NCBI RefSeq assembly: GCF_000372725.1
Contig: NW_005201036.1
Location: 89,846-153,845, forward strand
Direction of reading: 5' to 3'
DNA length: 64,000 nucleotides
From: Emiliania huxleyi CCMP1516
Taxonomy: Eukaryota; Haptophyta; Isochrysidales; Noelaerhabdaceae
Made by a program: the position numbers and the translations under genes. Shown here in pieces: positions 43,246 to 52,805 of the stretch; position 1 is the first letter of the stretch, and the number at the start of each line of letters is the position of its first letter. The notes beneath the pieces are model-generated. The model made no database searches and was not told the origin of the DNA. It saw nothing but the letters and a program-made list of their open reading frames with translations.

Positions 43246-44706
43246 TGCCGCTCGGCCTCTGAAAGGTTTGGGTGTACGCGTACGACTGGCCGCGCGTCTG
43301 CTTCGGGCACAGCTTCGACTTCTTGTCGTAGCCAAGCTTGTCGAGGAGCAGGTCCTTAGGGTAGTGCTTGTGCGCCGTCTTGACGTTCTGCGTTCATGAC
43401 GGCAAAGAGGCCGATGTCGTACAGCGCGAGGATGCACGGGACAGAGCCAAACCAGCTGTCCGCAATCACCACTCGCCCCCGAGACGCGCACTTTTCCACC
43501 AGCCGCAGGGTGAGCGCGACGCTCCTCCACGGTCCGTCTGAGCCGAGCTTTTCCTTCTGCTCGGCGCACTTTGGCTTTGTCGCCATCGCCTTCTTCCCCT
43601 CCCACACCTCGAACCAGATGAGGATGCCGCAGATCGCGCAGCAAAGGGTGTGGAGCTCGAGTCCTTTGGGTGTCGGCTTGCGCTGCACCACCATGAAGCC
43701 GGGCATGCCACGTCCCAGCCACTTGACCATGCTCTCATCCAAGCACATGACCCAGCCGCACGTCACTGCCGCGAAGAAGGCGTCGCGCAGGGTATCCCAA
43801 AACTTGCGGGTCGCATTGAACGGGTCGCTGCTTGAACCGTAGGTTGGCAGCTCGAAGCACGCTTGCATCTGCTTGAACCAAAAGATTCCTCGCTGCGCGC
43901 CGGGGTGACCAATCCCAAGCCACGTCTTCAAGTCGTAGGTCGGGCCGAAGCCGTCGCTTGGCTCGTCAGCAAAGAACTGCTCGCCCCCCCACCGTGAAGA
44001 AGGCGAGCATGTACATCCAGCATCCGATCCACTGGAGCACGTCATTGGTGGTGACGAACCAGTTCTTGTAGTTGAGGTCGTTGCCCTCGGTCCACCGCGC
44101 CCGGCCGTTCGCCTGCATCTGCTCGGCGAGCTCGCCAATGTACTCCATCGGGAGGAAGTGCTTGGCGTAGTCGAGGAGCGACGACGCGGGGTTGAGCTGT
44201 TCCAGCCGCGGGCCAAAGTCGTCTCCACCCTCCCTGTCGCGCGCGCAGAACTGGCGGAGGTCGTTCTCCTTCCAGGCAGCGGTGTCGCCGTTCTCCTCGC
44301 CGTCGTCGTGCTCCTCGGCGAGCTCGCAGTCGCTGTCGTCGCTCTCCTCGAGGTCAGGAATGCGCGCGCCGTCAGGCTGCTCGTCGTCGTCGGGCTCACC
44401 CGCAGCAGCAGGTGCAGCCGCCGCAGGAGCCTCCGCAGCGGCTGGGGCGGCTCTGCCGCCGCGCCGATACGGCGGGAGGAGCTCGACACCGAGCTGGGGG
44501 CCGACCCGGTCGGTGTCGTCGTCGGCGGTTCCAAGCTCCGCTTGCACGACCGGCGGCGGCAACGTGCTTGGGCCAGCTGCACCTGGGGCCGGCGCCCGCT
44601 GGAACCTTCCGGTAGATGCTGCCGCGAGTAGTATCGCCGCCGGGCTCGGCGCCGCCGCGGCGGCAGCGGGCTTCTTTCCCTTTGCCTTTGCAGCCTTTGG
44701 GGGCAT
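43246..44706 (-). pseudogene. PiggyBac-type (DDE_Tnp_1_7) transposase, frameshifted
   Basis: The N-terminus MPPKAAKAKGKKPAAAA at 44706 is followed by an acidic disordered region and then the piggyBac core: YIGELAEQMQANGRARW, WIGCWMYMLAFFTVGG, GRGIFW-like GIFWFKQMQACFELPTYG, CLDESMVKWLGRGMPGF (catalytic Asp), KGLELHTLCCAICGILIWFEVWEG and VVIADSWFGSVPCI. The frame shifts by one base at a G7 run (43984-43990 on the plus strand), where FFTVGG should continue EQFFADEP. It shifts again near 43390, where VMNAE should continue to VKTAHKHYPKDLLLD. These breaks mean this copy is probably not functional unless one is a sequencing error at the homopolymer. No TTAA target site is visible at its ends. Confidence 0.8.
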
Positions 44707-44774
44707 CTGACGCTCGACTCGACCGGTCGGTCACGGGCGCAGTCAAAGCTGTCACGGGTCAGCGAGTCAACGAC

Positions 44775-45217
44775 ATGGTGACGACACGATCGAAGGCGAA
44801 GCATGAAGCCCCGCAAGGCGCTGCCGCGCCTCAAGGCGCGCCTCTGCCGCACGCGCTCACATCATGCACCGCGCGCCGCCGAGCAGGACGTGCCGTCCGT
44901 TTCAGTCCATCGCCCCATTCGCCCGCCGACAACAGTTGAGCATGATCTCCGCCATTGCTCCGTTTCTTTTTTCACGCCTTCACGCGCGCGCAGGCGCCCC
45001 CGACTGTACTGAGCGCACCCCCCACCGTCCCCTGCCAGGCCCAAGCACGCCGCAGGCTCCGGTGAGGCCGCCTGGGGAGCGCAGGAGGTCTCCCCGCCTC
45101 CGCGACCCAGTGCACGATACGCCAGGCGTACACAAGTCCAAGAACAAGCCCCGGCCGCCGCGGTGGAGCTCCTACACCGACTCCGACGGTGACCACCACC
45201 CCTCCCCGGTCTTTTAG
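44775..45217 (+). other. Short divergent open frames upstream of the piggyBac-like gene
   Basis: One frame starts MVTTRSKAKHEAPQG at 44775. Another, open to 45217, contains PPGERRRSPRLRDPVHDTPG and ends HHPSPVF. They could be two exons of a small basic protein transcribed away from the transposase, but no acceptable splice joins them in phase. Reported as unproven. Confidence 0.25.
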
Positions 45218-45342
45218 GGAGCGGGTCCGCTCCAGTCCAGGTCTGCCCTGTGTCTAGGGAGCTGTGGGCGGGGGCTAGGGGCCATTGCAGGCGCGGGGCG
45301 GGGACAGTTACTTCTCAAAGTAAGTAGTTACTTCAGGAAGTA

Positions 45343-46114
45343 CAGGCCTTGTCAGGTTCTCGCTCATCCACCCACCCTCCTCGACCTTCCCGACGATACC
45401 AGCGGGCCCGCCTCCACCTAGAAGACTGGTGCTGGGGGGTGGGTGTTCCCTGCTTCCGGCTACTGCATATACCTGAGCTAGGGCCTGAGAGGCCTCGCTG
45501 GAGCCGAGGCATAGCGGCGTGATTTCGGACCTCCACCACCCTCGTCATGTCCCGGGCTGTGTGGCCTCAACCCTAGCCGGCCCGCTGTTCCTAGGGTTGC
45601 GCGAGCTGTCCGAAGCTGTCACAGCTAGGGTTGCAAGACCTCAAAAGCCGGCCATCCACCACCCGAAAATGGCCGCCCTCCCCTCCAGAGCGCCGCCACA
45701 GCCGTCGTGCAAAACGGCCCAACCACCGACACGACCGCCACCGTCCGGCGGCAAGGCATACGCTCTGAGGCCGTAGAATGGGTACGGCTGCATCTAGCTC
45801 TTTGCGCGGGTCAAGTGTACCTGGTCTCCCCTTGATGGTCCTAGGCGGGCTTCTTCACAGGAGTCGATCTTGGAGAGGGGCAGTGCTCACTCTGCACTCT
45901 CTGGTCGGCCTGCTGTATCGACCCGTCGTGGCTTCACATCTACCTCGTGCCAGCGGCTCTCCTCGGCACCAGAGCGCTCCATCGAACGCCAGAGCCTGTC
46001 CTGGGGCGGGTCCCCACGCCCTTACAATCATACGCATAAAAAAAACCGGACTCAATCGATTGTACTGCGGTGGTGTGAGTGAATGCACCATGAGCAAAAA
46101 CCTGACTTGGCCTG
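45343..46114 (+). repeat. Terminal direct repeat, left copy (772 bp)
   Basis: Matches 50426-51197 base for base as far as I can follow; the shared open frames have identical translations. It holds several CCCTAG/CTAGGG pairs and an A8 run before CCGGACTC. The outer ends form a perfect CAGGCC/GGCCTG inverted repeat. Confidence 0.95.
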
Positions 46115-46297
46115 CGTTCAACGCGACCCGAGGGCATCTCCCACACTGCCGCACGCTAGCTACACTCACGATCCCCACAGGACATTCGGTTACTCCAGCG
46201 GGCCGGGACGGGTGTCCCCCGTCGGGAACTGCCTGCCCTGTCATCAAGAGCGCTATTTAAAAGGTGATCAGCGCTGTGGCACCTTCTTTCCGTTGCC

Positions 46298-46837
46298 TCA
46301 CCAGCTCTTTCGTGCCGTCCCCGCACGGCAGGGCTTCGCGTGGAAAATCACATCCTCGCGATTCTCGGGCTTTGGCTGCCAGCGGATGTGGCTGGCGCAA
46401 ATACACTCCGAATTACCGCATATGTGAGTAGCCTCGTGGTCTTTGCTCGGCGGAGGCCCGTGGACAGCCGCACATATCCAGCGGTGCAGTCGGACTATGC
46501 GAAGGCGGCCTGACCCTGTGCGCGGCCAAGTCAAGTCTTTCCGCGTCTTCTTCATGCCTGACGGCGGGTGGGTGCGCCGTCCTTGCACGCGTATGTAGGA
46601 GCGCTTGCCGTACCGCTCCTTGCTCTTCCAGACAACAAAGGATCCTGCAGCTTTGGCCGCATCTGGGATCACACACGAGTCGGTGAGGCGCGTGCCGCCC
46701 TTGATCGAGTCGAGGCTCATCGCCCGATCCAGCAGAGCGCCGCCCCCGGTGACCCAGCCGAGCACCGCACGGAGGGTGTCTGCGGCGGGAAAGCCTTTGG
46801 CATCGAGCAGGCGTACGCGGCGTGCGCCGCGTGCCAT
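46298..46837 (-). CDS. HNH/His-Me-finger endonuclease-like protein of the composite element
   Basis: 179 aa from the ATG at 46837. The C-terminal part shows a zinc-binding His-Me finger pattern: VHGPPPSKDHEATHICGNSE, CICASHIRWQPKPENRED. Compare the xSHlCgnxxCvnPeHL pattern of HNH homing and zf-His_Me endonucleases: HIC, C-x-C and SHI/N positions are all present. The N-terminal half is basic, with WKSKERYGKRSYIRV perhaps a DNA-binding beta region. It is divergent from the DDE gene, with only 104 bp between the starts, suggesting one shared promoter. A nicking or cutting role in element mobility is inferred. The protein could instead be a captured homing nuclease. Confidence 0.65.
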   Translation of the reverse strand: MARGARRVRLLDAKGFPAADTLRAVLGWVTGGGALLDRAMSLDSIKGGTRLTDSCVIPDAAKAAGSFVVWKSKERYGKRSYIRVQGRRTHPPSGMKKTRKDLTWPRTGSGRLRIVRLHRWICAAVHGPPPSKDHEATHICGNSECICASHIRWQPKPENREDVIFHAKPCRAGTARKSW

Positions 46838-46941
46838 CTACACGGTGTTTAAAAGCGGCGATCGCGGATATTCGAAGCTCGTTTTCTTTTTCTCGCTACG
46901 GCGTGTCACTGGTGACGAACCCCTGCTCCTTGGTGCTCTCG

Positions 46942-48264
46942 ATGGCTGCGAAGCGGCGGCGGCTCGACATGGAGTCTCTGGCGCTCGAAGAGAGCGTTCA
47001 AAAGCGCATTGCTGCGTCGTATCTGATCAACTTTCGAGAGTACAGTCCGGCCGAAGCCGCCGCGGCCACCGGCTACACGCGAGCATCAGATGCAGCACTT
47101 TGGGCAAAGCGCCTGCGCTCTGCGTGCACGCCATACAAGCAATGGGGTAAGAGGCGCGGCCCTGCGCCCATCATGACCGAGCAGGACGCGGATGCGCTGG
47201 GCGAGGCGCTCTATGACGATCCAATGGGCACGGGCGTCGGCCGCGTGGCGTCCACTCTCAACATGCCTGACGTGAGCACGTCCACTTTATACCGCGGGCT
47301 GATTGCGCACGATTGGCGCGTTCAGCCGCCCGTGGGCGACCTTGGGCTGGAGAATGACGCGCCAAGAAGGCAGATACGTCTCGAATTCTGCAAGAGGGCC
47401 GCTCGACGCTCGCTTCACGTGAAGGGAACCTTCTCCGACTCAAAGTACTTTGGTGGCGGCGGCTCTTTTGTGCCAAATCCCTACGGCAAGAAGTGGGCGC
47501 GAGACGGCAAGCCCCGGTGCATAGATCTACGCAAAGCGTCCTTCAAACAGCACGTGTACGCCGCCATCACGCCGTACGGCGCGTCCGACATCTACTTTGC
47601 TACCGGGACTACCGGCATCGCGCACGGCTACTTGAAGGAGCGCAACGTGAAGAAGTCCGCGCTGAAGGCGGCCGCCCAGGCACTTGGCCTCGACGTGTCG
47701 GGAACAAAGGCCTCGATCATGGAGCGCCTCTTGCAGCATGCGGGCGGCGATCCGGACAACCCCAGCCTCGTCGCCCATCTGGGCTCACGCCCCATCCGGC
47801 CGGGCGTCGGAAACGAGGAATATGTGGATATTTTGCTTGGCCACGGACCGTACAGTGGCCAGAAGGGGCTCCTGCGGGATTGCCAGGATAGATTTGCGGG
47901 GACTCGGTACGCAGACAGCTGGTGGTGGCAGCAGGATGGCGCGAGCGTGCACACGCAAGGCCACACCGCGAGGGGCGAGGCGACGGCCGAGGCGATCAAG
48001 TCGGTGGCGCCGAACCAAACCACGGACTGGCCGTCACGGTCGCCTGATTTGTCGTTGATTGAAAGCACTTGGGCATACGCCGAGCGGCTGCTGTGGACCG
48101 ATTACAGAGACCAGTGGACCGACGCGGCTTCGATGCGCGAGGCGCTGAAGAAGCTCTGGCGTGAGCGCATCACGCCAGAGTACTGTAAGAACTTGTTCGG
48201 CTCGTGGGAGGGGCGGCGGCGGGGGTGTATCGAGGTGGGCGGCGGGAAAGTGAAGGGGCGTTAG
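46942..48264 (+). CDS. IS630/Tc1/mariner-like DDE transposase with embedded SAP motif
   Basis: 440 aa from the ATG at 46942; an in-frame extension upstream lacks support. N-terminal helix-turn-helix (NFREYSPAEAAAATGYTRAS, then VGRVASTLNMPDVSTSTLYR). Catalytic motifs: first Asp in GTFSDSKYF (about 165), second in WWQQDGASVHTQGHT (about 331), third position in WPSRSPDLSLIESTWAYAER (about 367-378), where mariner/Tc1/IS630 proteins have SPDLNPIENLW. Between the first and second Asp an insertion reads KKSALKAAAQALGLDVSGTK followed by ASIMERLLQH, which fits the SAP DNA-binding consensus (LK..L...GL..SG.K..L..RL). The frame is intact, so the protein could be active. The enzyme would cut and rejoin element ends; which ends it recognises here is unknown. 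Confidence 0.85.
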   Translation: MAAKRRRLDMESLALEESVQKRIAASYLINFREYSPAEAAAATGYTRASDAALWAKRLRSACTPYKQWGKRRGPAPIMTEQDADALGEALYDDPMGTGVGRVASTLNMPDVSTSTLYRGLIAHDWRVQPPVGDLGLENDAPRRQIRLEFCKRAARRSLHVKGTFSDSKYFGGGGSFVPNPYGKKWARDGKPRCIDLRKASFKQHVYAAITPYGASDIYFATGTTGIAHGYLKERNVKKSALKAAAQALGLDVSGTKASIMERLLQHAGGDPDNPSLVAHLGSRPIRPGVGNEEYVDILLGHGPYSGQKGLLRDCQDRFAGTRYADSWWWQQDGASVHTQGHTARGEATAEAIKSVAPNQTTDWPSRSPDLSLIESTWAYAERLLWTDYRDQWTDAASMREALKKLWRERITPEYCKNLFGSWEGRRRGCIEVGGGKVKGR

Positions 48265-48368
48265 TGTGATTCACGCATGCTCTCATGACAGCTGTAAAAA
48301 TTCCGCCTCCCATGGTATGCGACAGCAAGAGCGATGTGTGTTCTGCCGCCTCACCAGTGACCGAGCGG

Positions 48369-50050
48369 GGGGCCGAGGGGCGGAGAGCTCAAGGTGGCGA
48401 CGGAGCGCCGACGGCGGCGATGGTTGCGCTTTCGGATCAAAGCTGCGGCATGTGTGCTGGAGAGGGGGCGCCTCCCGTCCACCGGGTGCGATCCGGGTCG
48501 GCTATCGACTCGCTCTTGCGTCGCGGCGCTTTGCTACGGTGCTTGGCGGGAGTCAGGGTGCGACGCCGAGCCCTCTCGCTCTGAGCGTCGAGGATCGGAG
48601 TCAAGCCTGACGGTTCACGCTCTCTCCTCCCGCACAGAGTTCGCATTTACGGCCGTGGCGCCGCTACTACCCACCATGACGACGGTGGGGTCGGGGGTGG
48701 CGATCGGTAGTCCGGCCATCTCGAGTGCTGGTGGCGGCCGATCCGGTCTCGAGGGGCCGAGAGCTCAAGGTGGCGACGGAGCGCCGACGGCGGCGATGCG
48801 CTTTCGGATCAAAGCTGCGGCATGTGTGTTGGAGAAGGGGCGCCTCCCGTCCACCGGGTGCGATCCGGGTCGGCTATCGACTCGCTCTTGCGTCGCGGCG
48901 CTTTGCTACGGTGCTTGGCGGGAGTCAGGGTGCGACGCCGAGCCCTCTCGCTCTGACCGTCGAGGATCGGAGTCAAGCCTGACGGTTCACGCTCTCTCCT
49001 CCTTCACAGAGTTCGCATTCACGGCCGTGGCGCCGCTACTACCCACCATGACGACGGTGGGGTCGGGGGTGGCGATCGGTAGTCCGGCGATCTCGAGTGC
49101 TGGTGGCAGCCGATCCGGGCTCGAGCGGGGCGGAGAGCTCAAGGTGGCGACGGAGCGCCGACGGCGGCGATGCGCTTTCGGATCAAAGCTGCGGCATGTG
49201 TGCTGGAGAGGGGGCGCCTCCCGTCCACCGGGTGCGATCCGGGTCGGCTATCGACTCGCTCTTGCGTCACGGCTCTGTTGCTACGGTGCTTGGCGGGAGT
49301 CAGGGTGTGGGACGCCGAGCCCTCTCGCTCTGAGCGTCGAGGCTCGGAGTCAAGACTGACGGTTCACGCTCTCTCCGCCCGCGCAGTGTTCGCATTCACG
49401 GCCGTGGCGCCGCTACTACCCACCATGACGACGGTGGGGTCGGGGGTGGCGATCGGTAGTCCGGCGATCTCGAGTGCTGGTGGCGGCCGATCCGGGCTCG
49501 AGCGGGGCCGAGAGCTCAAGGTGGCGACGGAGCGCCGACGGCGGCGATGCGCTTTCGGATCAAAGCTGCGGCATGTGTGCTGGAGAGGGGGCGCCTCCCG
49601 TCCACCGGGTGCGATCCGGGTCGGCTATCGACTCGCTCTTGCGTCACGGCTCTGTTGCTACGGTGCTTGGCGGGAGTCAGGGTGCGACGCCGAGCCCTCT
49701 CGCTCTGACCGTCGAGGCTCGGAGTGAAGACTGAGGATTTACGCTCTCTCCTCCCGCGCAGTGTTCGCATTCACGGCCGTGGCGCTGCCACTACCCACCA
49801 TGACGACGGCGGGGTCGGGGGTGGCGATCGGTAGTCCGGCCATCTCGAGTGCTGGTGGCGGCCGATCCGGGCTCGAGCGGGGCCGAGAGCTCAAGGTGGC
49901 GACGGAGCGCCGACGGCGGCGATGCGCTTTCGGATCAAAGCTGCGGCATGTGTGCTGGAGAGGGGGCGCCTCCCGTCCACCGGGTGCGATCCGGGTCGGC
50001 TGTCGACTCGCTCTTGCGTCACGGCTCTGTTGTCACGGTGCTTCCCTGGA
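48369..50050 (+). repeat. Five tandem copies of a roughly 375-bp unit
   Basis: The anchor AGCTCAAGGTGGCGACGGAG occurs at 48386, 48772, 49136, 49513 and 49888, with periods 386, 364, 377 and 375. Each unit includes GGTGCGATCCGGGTCGGCTA and CACCATGACGACGG. Open frames run through on several strands, but coding potential is doubtful. The array sits between the transposase and the right terminal repeat. Confidence 0.9.
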
Positions 50051-50425
50051 GTCAGGTTGGACGGCCACTCTCGCGGCACCCTTGCACATGGGCGGCTCCG
50101 CTCAGCCCGGGAGAGACGTGCCCCAATCGGCATGCGCGTATTATTCGCACGCCATACGCTACATCCACCGCCACCGGATCGAGCGGCTGCTTCCACACGC
50201 CCTGGAAAGCTCACCTTACGTCCGGCTGCAAAGCTGCCGTTTTCAGTGCGATGACAAGTGGCCGCCACTCTAGATAGGATCTTGCTCTCCCTGCTCACGA
50301 GCTTCTCTTCACTGCGCCACTCTTGGCATGTGGCAAGCACCCGCCCCGGTGGTGCCCCTGGGAGGAAGAAGAAACCGAGACGACTCATGGCCTGCCGCTG
50401 CGAGACCGTTTCTGAAAGTGAAACG

Positions 50426-51197
50426 CAGGCCTTGTCAGGTTCTCGCTCATCCACCCACCCTCCTCGACCTTCCCGACGATACCAGCGGGCCCGCCTCCAC
50501 CTAGAAGACTGGTGCTGGGGGGTGGGTGTTCCCTGCTTCCGGCTACTGCATATACCTGAGCTAGGGCCTGAGAGGCCTCGCTGGAGCCGAGGCATAGCGG
50601 CGTGATTTCGGACCTCCACCACCCTCGTCATGTCCCGGGCTGTGTGGCCTCAACCCTAGCCGGCCCGCTGTTCCTAGGGTTGCGCGAGCTGTCCGAAGCT
50701 GTCACAGCTAGGGTTGCAAGACCTCAAAAGCCGGCCATCCACCACCCGAAAATGGCCGCCCTCCCCTCCAGAGCGCCGCCACAGCCGTCGTGCAAAACGG
50801 CCCAACCACCGACACGACCGCCACCGTCCGGCGGCAAGGCATACGCTCTGAGGCCGTAGAATGGGTACGGCTGCATCTAGCTCTTTGCGCGGGTCAAGTG
50901 TACCTGGTCTCCCCTTGATGGTCCTAGGCGGGCTTCTTCACAGGAGTCGATCTTGGAGAGGGGCAGTGCTCACTCTGCACTCTCTGGTCGGCCTGCTGTA
51001 TCGACCCGTCGTGGCTTCACATCTACCTCGTGCCAGCGGCTCTCCTCGGCACCAGAGCGCTCCATCGAACGCCAGAGCCTGTCCTGGGGCGGGTCCCCAC
51101 GCCCTTACAATCATACGCATAAAAAAAACCGGACTCAATCGATTGTACTGCGGTGGTGTGAGTGAATGCACCATGAGCAAAAACCTGACTTGGCCTG
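50426..51197 (+). repeat. Terminal direct repeat, right copy (772 bp)
   Basis: Second copy of 45343-46114. A long frame crosses from this repeat into the SPX-kinase gene downstream in the same phase. That frame continuity is probably fortuitous but could allow a chimeric transcript. Confidence 0.95.
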
Positions 51198-51229
51198 TAA
51201 CTCCTTCAGATAGACACCAACACTCCAGA

Positions 51230-51369
51230 GGGCTGGGATTCGGCGGAGTGAGGTGGGTCATCGCCGACCGAGCGCCTGGTCGTGCGGATCTTCCCAACAC
51301 TAGATCTAGGGCTGGGATTCGGCGTGAGTGGCAGGTGGGTCATCGCCGACCGAGCGCCTGGTCGTGCGG
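51230..51369 (+). repeat. Two tandem roughly 60-bp units before the SPX-kinase gene
   Basis: GGGCTGGGATTCGGCG...AGTG, GGTGGGTCATCGCCGACCG and AGCGCCTGGTCGTGCGG occur at 51230-51287 and 51309-51369, spaced 79 bp, directly upstream of the ATG at 51392. Confidence 0.9.
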
Positions 51370-51391
51370 TTCAGCCCCAAAGAGCTCTACG

Positions 51392-52805
51392 ATGAAGTTC
51401 GGGGCCACGCTCAAGGCGCTCGCCGCGAGTGACGCCAACGCTCGAGGCGCCTTCGACTACAAAGGCCTGAAGAAGCGTATCAAGCGGCTCCGCCTCGAGG
51501 AGGACGCCGCGGCGCGGCAGGCCGCACTGCGGGAGATGCATGGCGTCATCGTGGCCGAGGTCTCGCGCGTCAACCAGGAGCTCTCACACCGGCGGGCAAA
51601 CCTCGACTGGGTCGGGGGGGGCGTCCTTCCGCTCGAGTCCTCGCCCGGCGCGCAGGCCCTCCGCGAGTTTGCAGAGCTCAACGCGACGGCGGTGCGCAAG
51701 GGCGTCAAGAAGTTGGACAAGGCGCTCACGGACGCGGAGCGGCTCGAGGTGCTCGGCTGGCGCGACTCGAGGCCGGTTCGCATCGCCGATCCGATGGACG
51801 TTTCGCGGTCGGGCGCGACGGTCGGCGGGCTCGTCCGCGTGCTGCAGGACAGCGAGGCGCGAGCGCGGATGCCGCTCGAGGAGCTGGGGCGCGGCGCCTT
51901 TGCGACCGTGCACGCCCTCGCGCCGGGCGTCAAGCTGCACCACAGCGGGAGCTGGGCCGGCGGGGTGGACGCCGAGAAGGGCGGCGCCGGCCCCTCGGTG
52001 GCGATCAAGCACGGTCACTGGAGCTCGCAAGCAGCCTTTGAGAGGGAGGTGGCGCTGCAGCGGGCGGCGGCCGGGGCGGGCGTGGCGCCGTGCGTCTACT
52101 TTTCGCGGTGGCTGGGCGGGCCGCTGGGCAAGAACGGGGTCGTGGGGATGGCGAGGCTCACCTCGCCCTCCTTCTTCCGCTGGCTCTGCTGGGAGACGAG
52201 GGAGCTCGCGTCTGCAAAGGCGCGCGGCGGGTGGCTCATCCACCCGTCCCTCAGCAAGCAGCCGATCGTCTGCACGTGGCGGGCGGAGGCGAGCCCCCGC
52301 CCCCTCTCCGACCCCTTCCCCCCCGCCTCCTCCCAACACGATTTCTCCGTGCTGACGTACAACGTGTGCTGGGAATGTGTGAGCGGCCCTGCTTCCGACC
52401 CGTGCCTCGTTGCGCCCTCCCCGCGCTTAGGCGCGGCGCCTCTTGGCGGTGCTGCGGTCGCTCAACATCGCGCACCGAGACGGGCACGAGATGAACCTGA
52501 TGTTTCACGTGCTGGATGTCAACCACTACGAGCCTCCCACCGCAGACTCCTCCGCCGCCGAGGTGGCCGCCGCCCAGGAGGCCAAGGCGCGCATCCTCAC
52601 TGCGATCCGCAAGGGGCCGGGCGCGGCACACGCGCGGCTCTTTGTCATCGACTTTGGGCGCGCAAAGACGGTCCGAGGGCGGCTCGGCTGGGCGATCGAG
52701 TACTTGGTGAGCGGCCGACGGCTGCCCGACCCGGAGCAGCACCGGCAGACCCCGATGCGCGCGCGCCAAACCGGGGAGCAGGGGAAGGGCAGGGGGGGCG
52801 TTTGA
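51392..52805 (+). CDS. SPX-domain / protein-kinase fusion
   Basis: The exons 51392-52219 and 52431-52805 give 400 aa. The N-terminus is an SPX domain: MKFGATLKALAASDANARGA, FDYKGLKKRIKRLR, IVAEVSRVNQELSHRRA and ALREFAELNATAVRKGVKKL, including the conserved lysines (YKxLKK and KGVKKLDK) that bind inositol pyrophosphates. A kinase-like domain follows: LEELGRGAFATVHALA (glycine loop), VAIKHGH (Lys), and across a GC-AG intron LNIAHRDGHEMNLMF (HRD...N) and LFVIDFGRAK (DFG). The splice SAK/ARRLLAVLRSLNIAHRD joins at a direct repeat GCGCG(C)GGCG. The frame ends soon after DFG, so the C-lobe is short, and a further exon after the possible donor at about 52709 is possible. SPX domains report phosphate status. 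Here that sensor would directly control a kinase. Confidence 0.75.

Larger units (their letters stand above)
45343..51197. mobile_element. 5.86-kb composite element with 772-bp direct terminal repeats, HNH and DDE genes
   Basis: Two apparently identical 772-bp direct repeats (45343-46114 and 50426-51197; constant offset 5083) enclose divergent genes for an HNH-type nuclease (46298-46837, minus) and a Tc1/mariner-related DDE transposase with internal SAP motif (46942-48264, plus), then five tandem copies of a roughly 375-bp unit. The repeats begin CAGGCC and end GGCCTG. The outer context is TACAGGCC...GGCCTGTA. The layout (LTR-like direct repeats around a cut-and-paste transposase) matches no standard class I know. 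Confidence 0.75.

Noticed and set aside
48369..50050. CRISPR-like array
   Set aside because: Units are about 375 bp and repeat in full, with no short-repeat/spacer pattern, and the genome is eukaryotic.
45343..51197. Ordinary LTR retrotransposon
   Set aside because: No reverse transcriptase, RNase H, integrase or protease lies between the repeats, termini are not TG...CA, and no convincing primer-binding site follows the left repeat.
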